In this document: positions 44,005 to 54,977 of the stretch, piece after piece | Layout of the letters: each line of letters opens with the position of its first letter | Position numbering within the stretch: position 1 is the first letter of the stretch | Notes under the pieces: model-generated | The model's database searches: none | Told to the model about the DNA's origin: nothing | Seen by the model: only the letters and a program-made list of their open reading frames with translations | Assembly (NCBI GenBank): GCA_002917075.1 | Contig: NTMA01000071.1 | Coordinates: 62,001-126,000, forward strand | DNA: 64,000 bases | Source: Hawksworthiomyces lignivorus | Taxonomy: Eukaryota; Ascomycota; Sordariomycetes; Ophiostomatales; Ophiostomataceae | Direction: 5' to 3' | Program-made: the position numbers and the translations under genes

Positions 44005-46127
44005 AGTCTGCCGGCTGATCGACAAGAGGAAGAAAAAAAGATGGAATGTGGTGGCCTCGAAGAAGCTGGCCACGGGGACGAGAACGTAGAGGTGCGAGGC
44101 TAAGAAAACTCTGCAGCGGCAGAGAGAACAGAGTGACAAGCCCGAGAATCAAAGAAGATAAAAGAATAAAAAAGGGCCGCAACAGTGTCGAAGACACTGC
44201 TACTAACGTAGATGAGAATGTGGTCCTTGAGAATGGTGAACTTCACAAAGTTGGCGGAGAAAGAGTGTCAGAATGAGAAGAGAGGGGGGATTTTTGGGGG
44301 AGGGGGAGGGAGAAATTTGGAAAAAAAAAAGTCCTCGATATATAAACCGAAAAAACTGGCTGATTTGGAAACTTCCACAACTTTCGGTGAAAATGAGAAA
44401 AACAACAAATTCAATAATAATTCAACCACCACGGTCTAATTAAGGTCTTCTTTTTGAAAATACCAGCTCGAACCAACTCAATGTCGAATTTTCAACCAAT
44501 CAGCACCGTTTTCGTTCATCGGTGAGAATTTCTTCCAAATATGACGTACGTGAATGGCATATTTTCCTATTTCGACACCTCACAGAGGCAGGTGGCGAAT
44601 TCACATCACGCGTCTTTGTTTGAACATTTACATCCAGACACGCGTTTTCAACGAACAGTCACTCCTTCCCTAACAAATCGCTATTATCGCATTAGTCTTT
44701 GTCCGAGCATGAAAGCCTTCGTCTCGACATTTGTATCGGCCACACCCCAAGTACATCATTACCTACCTACCTAGGTACCTGCCTCAACACCGGCATTGAA
44801 ATTTCCACATTTTGTTTTACGTCACTTGGCTGTCCGAGGAAATCAGGTGAGATGGGAGTTCTATTGAGGCTACGATATGCTCGACTACCGACTCGCTGCT
44901 TAGCATAGCTTATATAGTCTTATGTTTAAGTACATCTCGTACACGTCAAATGTATCTTTGAGCTAGTTTCTCCCAACTTCGCTTTTTATCCTTTTTGAAG
45001 TATTTTTTTTTGTTTTGTTTTAAAGGGTGGGTGTACAGGATTCTGCCTTAGGTTACTAGCGTACATATGCGTAGATTTGATGCGTGAAAACGAGTATACA
45101 TGTACATCTGCAAAAAGTAGATTGGGTGTCAAGTGTACACGAAACGAGGTGGAGAAAGTGTGACGTGAAATTTGACCTGCAATCGCACAAACGGAAACCG
45201 TGGCTGCTAGGACTTGACTGATCTGACAGGAGGGAAATAAATTGCTACATGGTCGTGATTGAAAGCGTCACTGTGGATGACCTTGAAGCAGCATGGCGAC
45301 TTAGAATATCAGAAATGAAAAAAAAAAGGTATGGCTGAAGCAACCTAGGTAGTAAATATCAAAACTAGTTATGTTCTTTTATGTGTTTAGTAAGTAGTAG
45401 GCACTGAGTCCTCTTATAATCTCACCATGGATGGTTGATCTTATGGAGTCTCGAGAAACGCCTGGCTTTTAAGACCAAAGCAAGGGCAAGAAGGAAACAG
45501 AGAAAACGGTCAGAAGGAAGAACGAAGCCGACTAGGAAAGCCAGCTCCTAACAGCAACTGAAAAAGATGGTAAACAAACGCAGGCGACATACTCTTCTTG
45601 GTCAACTGCCTTTATAACTTGACGTTGTTTATCATCGCTTCGACAAACGACCAGTCAGTCATATACTGGCCTTTTTTTATTGTAGCCCGTCACTCGTACA
45701 CCATAAGCTTGCAATTTACCGTATCAATTGTTTCTCTGTTGTCTGTAACTGTTTTCCCACAGCTGCTCAGCGTATATCAAGATCTCTTTCTTCTGTCATC
45801 CTCTGGAGCTGTCGTTTTTTTAAGCTCTTGTTTGCATGTTTTACAATTTCCCCTTGCTTCTTTTTCCATCCCCTTGTTATATTCTCGTAATCGCACTCTT
45901 TATTTACTGAATAGGCATACTATTTATTTAGTATTTTTTTCCTTACCCCGAAAAGAAAGAACACCAGCTCTATGTCGAGTCTCTTGTTACTTTAACACTT
46001 CGTCTTGTTCCCATTCTCCTCCTTTCATATTTGCGTAAGACAGAAAGGTGTGCTTGAATTTCCTTGATGGGTTTTTTATACAAAGGTGGATGAGACGTCT
46101 TAAATTAACATAGACAGGCCTCTCAAG
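44005..46127. other. Intergenic region, 2.1 kb
   Basis: Contains the leader of the retropepsin-like gene and a G-rich tract. The open frame at 45598-46038 is AT-rich and without motifs. No supported gene. Confidence 0.45.
44284..44310 (+). other. G-rich tract with quadruplex potential
   Basis: Four G runs of 6, 5, 5 and 3 with spacers of 6, 1 and 1 bases, about 280 bp upstream of the retropepsin-like gene start. Confidence 0.5.
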
Positions 46128-46466
46128 ATGCCACAGGAGTGGAAAATAATCGAACCAGCATATGCCATGGTTCCTCCGGATCCTGGAGAGAAAGGTAGTT
46201 CCCGTTGTTTCCCTTCGATGAATTTAGAATGGAAAGGTGTCAAGATGTTCATCAGGATTGGCTACCCTTGGACAGATGACATCCGGAATCCTCCGGTTAT
46301 TCAATTGATGTGGAATTTTCTAGTCGATGCAGCCGAGAGGTACCCCAGTTTTACGACATTTGATAGAGAGAATGAAGCTGCACACAGCACAGAAATCTAT
46401 CAAATTAGGAAATTTTTAATGACAAGATTCGTGTTTTATATTAGGCTGATACATGAGCACGACTAA
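46128..46466 (+). CDS. Small hypothetical protein
   Basis: A 112-residue frame from ATG 46128 with balanced composition (MPQEWKIIEPAYAMVPPDPG; GVKMFIRIGYPWTDDI). No known domain, signal or membrane segment. It could be a real small gene or a fragment, as the Trp/Pro-rich N-terminal part looks more protein-like than its AT-rich flanks. No introns are apparent. Confidence 0.35.
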   Translation: MPQEWKIIEPAYAMVPPDPGEKGSSRCFPSMNLEWKGVKMFIRIGYPWTDDIRNPPVIQLMWNFLVDAAERYPSFTTFDRENEAAHSTEIYQIRKFLMTRFVFYIRLIHEHD

Positions 46467-46649
46467 ACTAAACTACAGGTGCGAAAACATATATTATATT
46501 TACCATGCTAGTTAGGGGCGCTCGTGTTACTCGTTTAAAACCAAATAAGGTGGAGAGACTGCATTATATACAAATTCTTCTAATTGTCAGAGCATGGCAA
46601 CTATCCTGTTCTGAAAAAATAATCGTTGACAATGCTCTAAAAGTATTTC

Positions 46650-47932
46650 TTAATCCATATTGAAGTTTATCACGACGCGCCCGGCGACCTCACCTCTCTT
46701 TAGTTGTTGCACACTCTCAGCCCACTCCGACTTTCCTCTTACTTCAGCGACCCCTTTCAGCAAGCCGCGCTTGGCGTAATCAAGGCATGCAGCAGTGTCC
46801 TGCATTGTACCTACAAGTGTGCCAATGACATGCAAGTTCTTGAAGATCCAAGTGCTCGGCTCGCTGGCGAGCTGTACTGCACCGGCTGGAGGGAGGGCGA
46901 TGCACATAATCTTCGCACCTACTCTTTTGCCCACAAAATTAATAGCGTCTGAAGTCGGCCACTTTGTTAGCAGGTGGCACTTAAAAGGCCTGTTTATAGA
47001 CTGCCTTACCTTTGTAAGCTTGATACGCCGTCACCAAAACACCATGAGCGCCAATCCCGTCGGCGATCTTGATAACCTCGGCGGCGACATCCGCAGTCTC
47101 TCTGAAGTCAACAAATATTTCGGCGCCCATGCTGAGACACAGATTCTTCTTGGCTTCCCCGCCATCAATAGCAATTGGCCGCATTCCCATGGCTCTAGAA
47201 ATTTCGTCAGCTCTGCGGGGGTACCTAGCTAATAGCGATTGCTCGTATACATCTGCAAGATGACATCTTACTTTGCTAGTTGGATGCCTTGGATACCGAC
47301 GCCACCACCTCCACCGGGGAACACAACCCAGTTACCGGGCTTCAAGCCCGAGTCAACGAGAGCACGGTGCATTGTTGACGCTGAGCACATGATTGGACCA
47401 GCTACCTCGTCAGGCACGCCGTCAGGAATTCGGCTCGTGTAGATGGCCGGTGTCACCAGGTACTGCTGGTACGTGCCATTCGTCTCCAGGCCGGTGTAGA
47501 CGGCCTTGGTGCAGTAGTTTTCGCGCCCCATCCAGCACTCTTCGCAGTTGTGGCAGACGTCAAGCAGCGGCTTGATGCCCACGCGGTCTCCGACCTTCCA
47601 CGCGCTCTGACATTTCGCCCCAACTTTGACAACAACACCCGCTCCTTCGTGGCCGGCGCACTGCACCCCGTATTCAGACATCTTGGGAGTTGCCCAGTCG
47701 TTTAACATGTAATGAACGTCAGACATGCACAGGCCGGTGACGTTAAGACGGACCAGCAGTTCATCATCCTCTGGGCATGAGGATTAGACTTTTCCTAGAC
47801 ACAAGAGATTTGGTTCAGTCATATTCACTCACTGGGCTCCGGAACATCGACCTGCTGGACTTCTAGATGGAAGTCTGGGCCCTCGTTGACGACTACGCCA
47901 GCCCATCCTTGTTTTGGAATATCGACGGACAT
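46650..47932 (-). CDS. Zinc-dependent alcohol dehydrogenase
   Basis: Four exons, 47932-47833, 47770-47272, 47194-47010 and 46948-46650, give 360 residues, the usual size for the fungal ADH1-like class. The catalytic zinc site is GLCMSDVHY with GHEGAGVV. The structural zinc Cys cluster is in VCHNCEECWMGRENYC. The Rossmann motif is PGGGGGVGIQGIQLAK, interrupted by intron 2 just after the Lys. It oxidises primary or secondary alcohols with NAD(P)+. All three junctions restore family sequence (PEPKDDELL; AKAMGMRP; AYKDAINF). It is divergent to the dihydroxyacid dehydratase with a 1.4-kb spacer. A second gene of the same family lies at 62590. Confidence 0.93.
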
Positions 47933-49317
47933 CGTCTATAGCGATATGAGATATAGTTGGGAAGGTGTGGCGAAGAAGAAGCGAGTGGTACTTTGGTTCT
48001 TGCTCACGAATATTAAGGCTGACTGCAATTCAAGTACCTGTAAAAGCCAGAGAGACGGGGGAGGATTTTTCCTCTTAATAGCTCTTCTGCACGTGCGGAG
48101 TCGGTCCATCTTCAAGAGTCGACTTGCTTTCCGAACCCAACCTTGACGTGAGCGAGTGATGGCATCTGACCTGATTAAGGTAGCTTGATTGAAACTTTGA
48201 GCCAGCTTGGAGAGGGGTAGCTTCAATTGGAGGCATCAAAAGATCCGTTCTAGAAGGGATGTCTGCTAGCACTAAGAAGCATTACTTTGTAGATCACAAG
48301 GAATTATACCGTTGGATAGATGAAATGTAAGCGTCTAAAATATCCTATTTGGGTATTTTTCTGGGCGCTCCAACTACTTAGTTGGGGATAACATTCTCCA
48401 CAACCTTTTGGAATTGTGGGTTCATTGTGATGGCCTGGCTGTAGAGTCAAACTATCTGCTGATCGCTCCAATGACAGTCGACTCCGCTCTCTTAACACGG
48501 ACTTCGGGCGTTTTCCCCGCCATTACTTGTCATTCCAAGACGCTCTACTCCGTAATTTGATCTGAGCTATTGCGGCTGCTCCTTCACAATCCACTGTCAC
48601 CAGATCTCTACATAATGGTTGTTACATAAGTGGGTATGCAGGACATTGCCATTTCTGCTCTAACATCTAATACCAAACTGTTGTACGGAGTATTCATACC
48701 GTGTTGCCTCCGAGAACGCTGCAACCCCGTCTTTCATATTGATTTCCCCGCGCAGGTCTTTTGCGTTAGAATATATCTTTCTTGGCTTCTTGTCCATACC
48801 TATTAGCTCATTGCCCCGACGATCTCCGATTACAACCCGATTTTCTAGAATACACAATGTCTAACACTAGCTACGGATACTGTTGCCACCGGCAGAATTT
48901 GTAGCACAGCTGGAATTTCTCTGTGTCTCTAGCCTATTAAAGAATGAATATTACGCAGCTGCTCGCCGTTTTTCACTTCCATGTGCACCCCGGAAACTTC
49001 CCCGCACATTGGGCATGCAAGACTCTGCACGCCAAAGTTCTCGTAATATTGGACTTCCGTCAGCTCCATCACCATTTATCACTGTAAAATGAAACAAAGA
49101 ATCCCACCGTAGCTTTCTCTGGTTACGAATAATTAGGAATGATCTTTACGGTTCAACAAATTACATCCAATCTTGGTTCTCTACGTCTATAAACAGCTAG
49201 AGATTAATATTCTAGTAGTTACGTCAAGATCACGCTTCTGTCTTGGCATTCTTAAACGCACTCTTTAACTCGAAGTCGTCTCCTTCAATCCAGGCATTCA
49301 AGGCGCAAATAGTCACA
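47933..49317. promoter_or_regulatory. Divergent promoter region with TACTCCGTA motifs
   Basis: No coding signal. Contains TACTCCGTA at 48546-48554 and its complement TACGGAGTA at 48684-48692. Confidence 0.4.
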
Positions 49318-51371
49318 ATGGCGGACCAGAAAACTGTCAGCGGTCAGACCGTTCCTACTCAAGATCCCAAAGCGTCTAGCGACTACATTCAATTCTCATG
49401 CTTGCCTCCCGGTGGTCCTCTGAACCGGTGGTCGACTGTGCTTACGCGAGAACATGACTTTCCCGGCGCTCAAGTACGAAACGCAATTGTCCCAGCTTCA
49501 AACGCCTGAGGATTTTTAGCTGACTAGAGCTCAGGCAATGCTCTACGGAGCTGGTGTACCAAACCGGGAGATGATGAAGAATGCCCCTCAAGTCGGCGTT
49601 GCGACCGTCTGGTGGGAAGGAAATCCTTGCAAGTGAGTTCTACTCCTTCGTAAAATGAGCCTTATACATTCTAACACGAAGCATTAGCATGCATCGTAAG
49701 TTACATTTTCGAAGATATCTTGTTTGCGTCGCTCATGAATATTAGTTCTCGACCTCGGTCACATCGTCAAAAATGCTCTGCAGAAAGAGAATATGCTTGC
49801 GTGGCAGTTCAATACTGTCGGCGTGTCAGACGCCATCACCATGGGTGGCGAAGGTATGCTTTTCTTTTCTATTTCTATGTTTAGTATGAAAAGATATGAT
49901 ACTAATTTAGCCAGGTATGCGCTTTTCTCTCCAAACCCGTGAGCTGATAGCAGACTCAATCGAGTCCGTAACTTGCGGGCAACATCATGATGCCAACATT
50001 AGCATTCCCGGCTGTGACAAAAACATGCCCGGTGTGGTCATGGCTGCGGCTCGCCACAACCGGCCCTTTATTATGATTTATGGTGGCACCATCCGCAAGG
50101 GTTTCTCGTCGCTTCTGGAAGGCTCCATTAATGTGGGCACTTGCTACGAAGCTGCTGGGGCTTTAACGTATGGGCGCTTGCAAGCCAAGACCAACCCCGG
50201 GACCAAGGGAAGGGAGAGCACAGATGTCATGGAGGACATTGAGCGGCACGCCTGTCCTGGGCAAGGCGCCTGTGGCGGAATGTTTACAGCGAATACCATG
50301 GCTACAGCGATTGAGGCGATGGGGCTGAGTCTTCCTGGCTCATCATCGTATCCTGCCAATTCGCCCGAGAAGGCTAGGGAATGTGAGCGGGCGGCAAGGG
50401 TGATCCGCACCACGATGGAAAAAGACCTTCGTCCGCGAGATCTCATGACGCGCGCAGCCTTTGAGAACGCCCTCGTCATAACCATGATCCTCGGCGGCTC
50501 AACAAACGGCGTCCTACACTTCCTCGCCATGGCGAACACGGCCGATGTTCCCTTGGCCCTCGACGACGTCCAGCGCACAAGCGACCGCACGCCGTTCCTC
50601 GCAGACCTCGCTCCGAGCGGCAAGTACTACATGGAAGATCTGTACAAGGTCGGCGGCACGCCATCCGTCATCAAGATGCTGATTGCGAAGAACATCCTCG
50701 ACGGCAGCATCATGACTGTTACCGGCAAGACACTGGCAGAGAATGTGGCAGACTGGCCAAGCCTGGATCCGGGGCAACAGATCGTCCGCCCATTGGAGAA
50801 CCCCATCAAGGCGAGCGGGCACATCCGGGTGCTGAAGGGGAACTTTGCTCCCGGTGGTGCCGTTGCAAAGATCACAGGCAAGGAGGGGCTAAGCTTCACT
50901 GGCAAGGTCCGCGTATTCAACAAGGAGCACGAACTCAATGAAGCGCTCTCCAAGGGCGAAATAAAGCGCGAAGACGGCAACCTGGTTCTCGTTGTGCGCT
51001 ACGAGGGCCCGAAGGGCGGCCCCGGCATGCCAGAGCAGCTGCGTGCTTCGGCGGCGATAATGGGTGCACGGCTGACCAATGTGGCTCTCGTAACGGACGG
51101 ACGCTACAGTGGCGCCTCTCATGGGTTCATCGTCGGCCACGTCGTCCCAGAGGCAGCAGTTGGTGGGCCGATTGCTCTTGTGCAGGACGGCGATTCGATG
51201 ACGATTGATGCCGTGAAGAATCGCATTGATGTAGATGTGAGCGAAGAAGAGCTGGCTAGGAGGAAATCGGCTTGGAAGGCACCGCCGACAAAGGTGAAAA
51301 GGGGCGCCCTAGCAAAGTATGCACGGCTGGTCGGAGATGCCAGCCATGGCGCTATTACGGATTCTTGGTAA
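49318..51371 (+). CDS. Dihydroxyacid dehydratase paralogue (IlvD/Edd family)
   Basis: The family dehydrates 2,3-dihydroxy acids (2,3-dihydroxyisovalerate in valine synthesis) with an Fe-S cluster. Five exons, 49318-49473, 49535-49632, 49688-49695, 49746-49853 and 49915-51371, give 608 residues. Exon 3 is an 8-nt microexon completing CNMHL. Cluster ligands are Cys84 (GNPC), Cys157 (PGCDKNMPG) and Cys243 (GACGGMFTANTM). VSDAITMGGEGMR and YGGTIRKG fit the DHAD branch better than the sugar-acid dehydratase branch. The N-terminus (MADQKTVSGQTVPTQDPKAS) lacks the basic amphipathic presequence of mitochondrial Ilv3, suggesting a cytosolic paralogue. Such paralogues can serve catabolism or resistance to DHAD inhibitors. 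The frame is open upstream to 49243 and reads FLNALFNSKSSPSIQAFK, a weak alternative presequence. Confidence 0.93.
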
Positions 51372-52394
51372 TAAGGATAAGGGGCTGGCTCTGAAAGGAA
51401 AGGGCTTAGACTGTCAGGGATTTATCAAAATTACTCCGCACTTCTTATGGGTGCGGAGTAAGAGTAGAAGTTAGATTAAAGCATCCGCCCTTCCACTTCC
51501 AGCCAATGTGAGTTAATGTCTGATGACGTTTCTGCTCTTTTACAGGCGACGGCTTCAGAAGCTAAGTAAATGGTAAGATAAAAAATGGGGGAAGAGCGTG
51601 GGGAGAAGGGGATAGGAACGAAGAATGCTTCCCTAGCATATGCACATAGATTGTTCGTGCCGTAGCCTTTCTCCAACATGGAGAAATTTAATAACTAGTT
51701 ATTCCTTACGATCACCAACATGTAGGTCATACTGCTTCGTTAGTGCAGCAACTCTAGCTCATTTCCAAACGAAATTCTTTAGAAACGGGTATTATTGGGT
51801 ATTCCAAGACAACGTCTTCGGACGAGCGCTGTTCGAATATGGCCGGATACGTCTAAATTTCAAGCAATGTAAGATCTTAATAATGCCAGCTTCCCAAAAT
51901 ATTGAGAGTCTGCACTCCACTTGACCGAGCGCGTCTTTTTTCCTCTTTCAGTAATTTCTTAACTCGTAAGCTACGAGTTTACTCGTATGACTTGCTGGTA
52001 ATCAAGAGAGTTAGTTGCAATCTGTAATGTTACACGGCTTGTATCTGAGCCCACAGCATAACAACAACTCAATATTGATATTTTCTTGACCTGGGTTCTT
52101 ACAAAGCAGGTTCTTATTCGATTCAGTTTCTATACAGAGACAATTGTTTGTGGTCGTTTCTATTGTGCGGCATTCCAACAAAGACATTCATATCCGTCTC
52201 TATGAGTTTCACCAAAGCCAACTAGAAGTCCCCGAAAACTCAAGTATTTCATCAAAATTCACTAGACACTATGGCTATGAAATATGATACAACTTTAATC
52301 TCGCTGGGTGGGCTGTGCTCCTACGTCAGTGAAATTTTTTTGTGTCATCTTCTCTCGACACATTTTATCTTTAGCAAGGAGTCTGATCACCAAC
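51372..52394. other. Convergent intergenic region
   Basis: AT-rich 3' flanks of the dehydratase and the sugar transporter. Holds the hairpin listed next; no coding signal. Confidence 0.45.
51431..51461 (+). terminator. Perfect hairpin 60 bp after the dehydratase stop
   Basis: Arms TTACTCCGCAC and GTGCGGAGTAA (11 bp each) flank a 9-nt loop. It lies in the likely 3' UTR. A role in RNA 3' end or stability is a guess; each arm also contains the TACTCCGYA motif found elsewhere in this block. Confidence 0.35.
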
Positions 52395-54231
52395 CTATTC
52401 GCGTTCTTCAACGGCTGCATGCCCCAGATTCTTTTCAATTTCGTCCACATTCACATTCTGGTCTCTGTGTAATCCTGCGAATCCTTTGTCGATAAACAAG
52501 TAGTCCACTATTTTTGGTTAGCATGTTGAAATGTGAAGTCTCATCTCAGAAGGGTTAGTAGTTTAGACTCGCCTTGTTCGAGCGTCTTGCCGGCCGTCTC
52601 TGGACAAAGCAGGAAGACAAATATGGCAGCGGAAATGTTTCCGGCAAGGATAAAGAACCAGAACGGCCAACCACAGTTGTCAAGACCAATAGGCGAGGCG
52701 AAGACAGTGAGAAATACCATCAGCCATTCACCGCTGGAGAAAAACGCACCACCAATGTGGCGGTACTCAAGTGGAGAGATCTCGCTGCAGTAGACAAACT
52801 TGGTCGCTTGCCAGCCATACGACAAGACGAGCACAATGACAAACAGCATCGCAACCGCTCCCCACTGCGCTCCTTGGCCACCAACGGCGACCAGAACAAT
52901 GAAAATGATAAAGAGAACAGAGGAGCAAATGGCAGTATAAAGCATGACCGCTCTGCGGCCAAAACTCTCGATAGTCCTTTGCGGCATAAATCAGCAAGGG
53001 TCCAATGCATGGTGAATGCATTTTTTATGCAGTCTTATATTGCTTACCAGTAGAGTGGGATCGTTCCCAGAAACATGCAAGTAGAGAGTACGCCCGAGAT
53101 AACGCTGACGGTCCCTGACGAGGTGCCAATACCGCTCAGAATGACAGGAGCAAAATAAGCAAGCAAGCTGATGCCCATCCATTCTCCAAGCTGTTCTGTA
53201 ATCAGCAGGTGTCTTTACATATGCTAGGGGGAGAAACGCTCCAAGAGCAACGTACAAATGGAATCCAGAAGCACATGACAAGACGCCGGATGACCTTGAT
53301 TTTTGTGTTATCAACAATACCAAGGGTGAGAAACTGATGCCAAGAGATGCTAGTGTTGGCTTCCAACTCAATTTCGATATTCGCCATGATATGCCGCTTT
53401 GTGTCTTGGACTGCTTGGGAGTCGAGGCTTTCATCGTAGAGCTGGCAGAGGGCAGCGTCGCCTTCCTCAATCCTATTCCTGGCATAGTACCATCGAGGTG
53501 TGTCGGGGAGGAAGTAAATGATCAGACCAGCAGGGATCGCAAAGCAGCACTGAAGAATCACGGGAATGCGCCAGCTGGCTTGGTGGTCCCAGTGCACGAA
53601 TCCGTAGTCAATCCCTGGGGCTCAGTCAGAGAAAATGCAATGCAGCATAACAAGGCTGGGGCTAATTAAATGGAATTGGAACATACAGTATGCCAAAGGC
53701 ACGCCTCCGATCAAAAATATAGAGTTTAACGCGTTGGCAGGACCACGGTCCTCGATTTTGCTTCCGCACTCATTGACATAGGTCGCCACAGAGCTAGAGA
53801 TGGATGAGATGGCAAAGCCAGTGAAAAGCCGACCAACAATCATATGGGGAACGCTGTAGGCTGTTGCCTGTAGCAAGGCTCCGACGACGGCTACTGAGTT
53901 TCCCATGAGAATGGTACCACGGCGTCCGATTTTCATGGTGAAAGATGCGATGACAATGGATGTCACAAAAGCCGCGAGATCGTAGCTGTGCCAGGTTAGC
54001 GGAGTACCGCCTAGACAACAAAGAGACTCAATTAGCAATTTTTATGACTTACGATGCGACAATCATAGGGTAAATCCAGGTGCCAGTCGGATTACCCATA
54101 GCATCTTGAAACGGCTTGTGAAGGAGCATGCCGCCTACAACGCCAGCGTCGTAGCCGTACATGCAACATGATAGGCCAGTGACAATTTTCATCAGCCTGT
54201 ACAAGGCTCGACCTCGAAGCTTGATGGCCAT
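52395..54231 (-). CDS. MFS sugar transporter
   Basis: Six exons, 54231-54053, 53985-53687, 53614-53252, 53195-53048, 52976-52573 and 52507-52395, encode 501 residues with 12 predicted helices. Sugar-porter marks are YGYDAGVVGG in helix 1, KIGRRGTIL in loop 2-3, LPDTPRWYYARNR after helix 6, SFGRRAVML in the second half and CPETAGKTLEQVDYLF at the end. The QQLGEWMG junction needs a donor GTTGCT at 53251. The last intron (52572-52508) starts with GC, not GT, and using it yields the family-typical LEQVDYLFIDKGFAGLHRD ending; without it the protein would run into unrelated residues. It should import a sugar, sugar acid or polyol by proton symport. It is divergent to the aldehyde dehydrogenase. Confidence 0.92.
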
Positions 54232-54415
54232 GGTAAGCAGAGTTGTGATGGAGTTTGGTAATTTTGATTTGGAGTCGTCTCGCAGATTCTGACACCTTTT
54301 GCTCTAAGCTCGAAAAAAGTGTCGTTGGCAAATAGTGTATAAGTAATGTGAGCAGAGGCGGCGGAGATAGTGTAATGTAAATACTCCGCAAAGTCAACCT
54401 GCGAGCTCAGCCCAC

Positions 54416-54431
54416 CCCCAGATATCTGGGG
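54416..54431. promoter_or_regulatory. Palindrome of two CreA-type sites in the transporter/ALDH promoter
   Basis: CCCCAGATATCTGGGG is a perfect 16-bp palindrome. Each half ends in CTGGGG, which fits the SYGGRG consensus of the Aspergillus carbon catabolite repressor CreA. It lies 185 bp from the transporter start and ~550 bp from the ALDH start. Confidence 0.5.
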
Positions 54432-54977
54432 AAGTATTCTCCGCAATTTTACGACGTGTTGGATATGAACACGCAACTTAAATTTCGCGATGGCAAGAGA
54501 AACAAGTTTGCGAAACCATCTTCGGTGTGGTCAAGGGTGCTCGTTAGTCAAGCGGGTCTAGGGCTCCTACATAGAGGCTAGTGCTATTTCTTGCTGCCAA
54601 GATTTTCTTGGGGCTGGCGGCAAGATGGACGAAAGCGGTAATTTAAAATTCCCTTAAATGGCATTTTGCAGCGCCGTCTTGTTGTGACATCTACGTGTAA
54701 GACAGCTCAACGACAATCTTGATCGGATTGGGTTCAGCTGATCTCTGGCCAAGTCCAAAGGATCCACGACATACCAATGTTCCCGAGGTATGGGGCTGTG
54801 AGTAGAAATAAAGATGCAGGGGAGGGAGCTTCAGCGGACGTACCGAAAAGATGTGATCAAGTCTCATCTGCCTATGCTCAGGACTTGTCTTAAACTGCCT
54901 TCGTCCTTTGGAGTGTACCAAAATTCACGTGCCTTCTAACATTGTTAAATTCCGCTTCCATGAGCATCGTCGCCAAA

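Noticed and set aside
45598..46038. 146-residue plus-strand frame
   Set aside because: Composition explained by AT-rich DNA; no ATG-context support, no family text.
49318..51371. Sugar-acid (xylonate/arabinonate) dehydratase
   Set aside because: VSDAITMGGEGMR, PGCDKNMPG and YGGTIRKG follow the DHAD branch; sugar-acid dehydratases read differently around these motifs.
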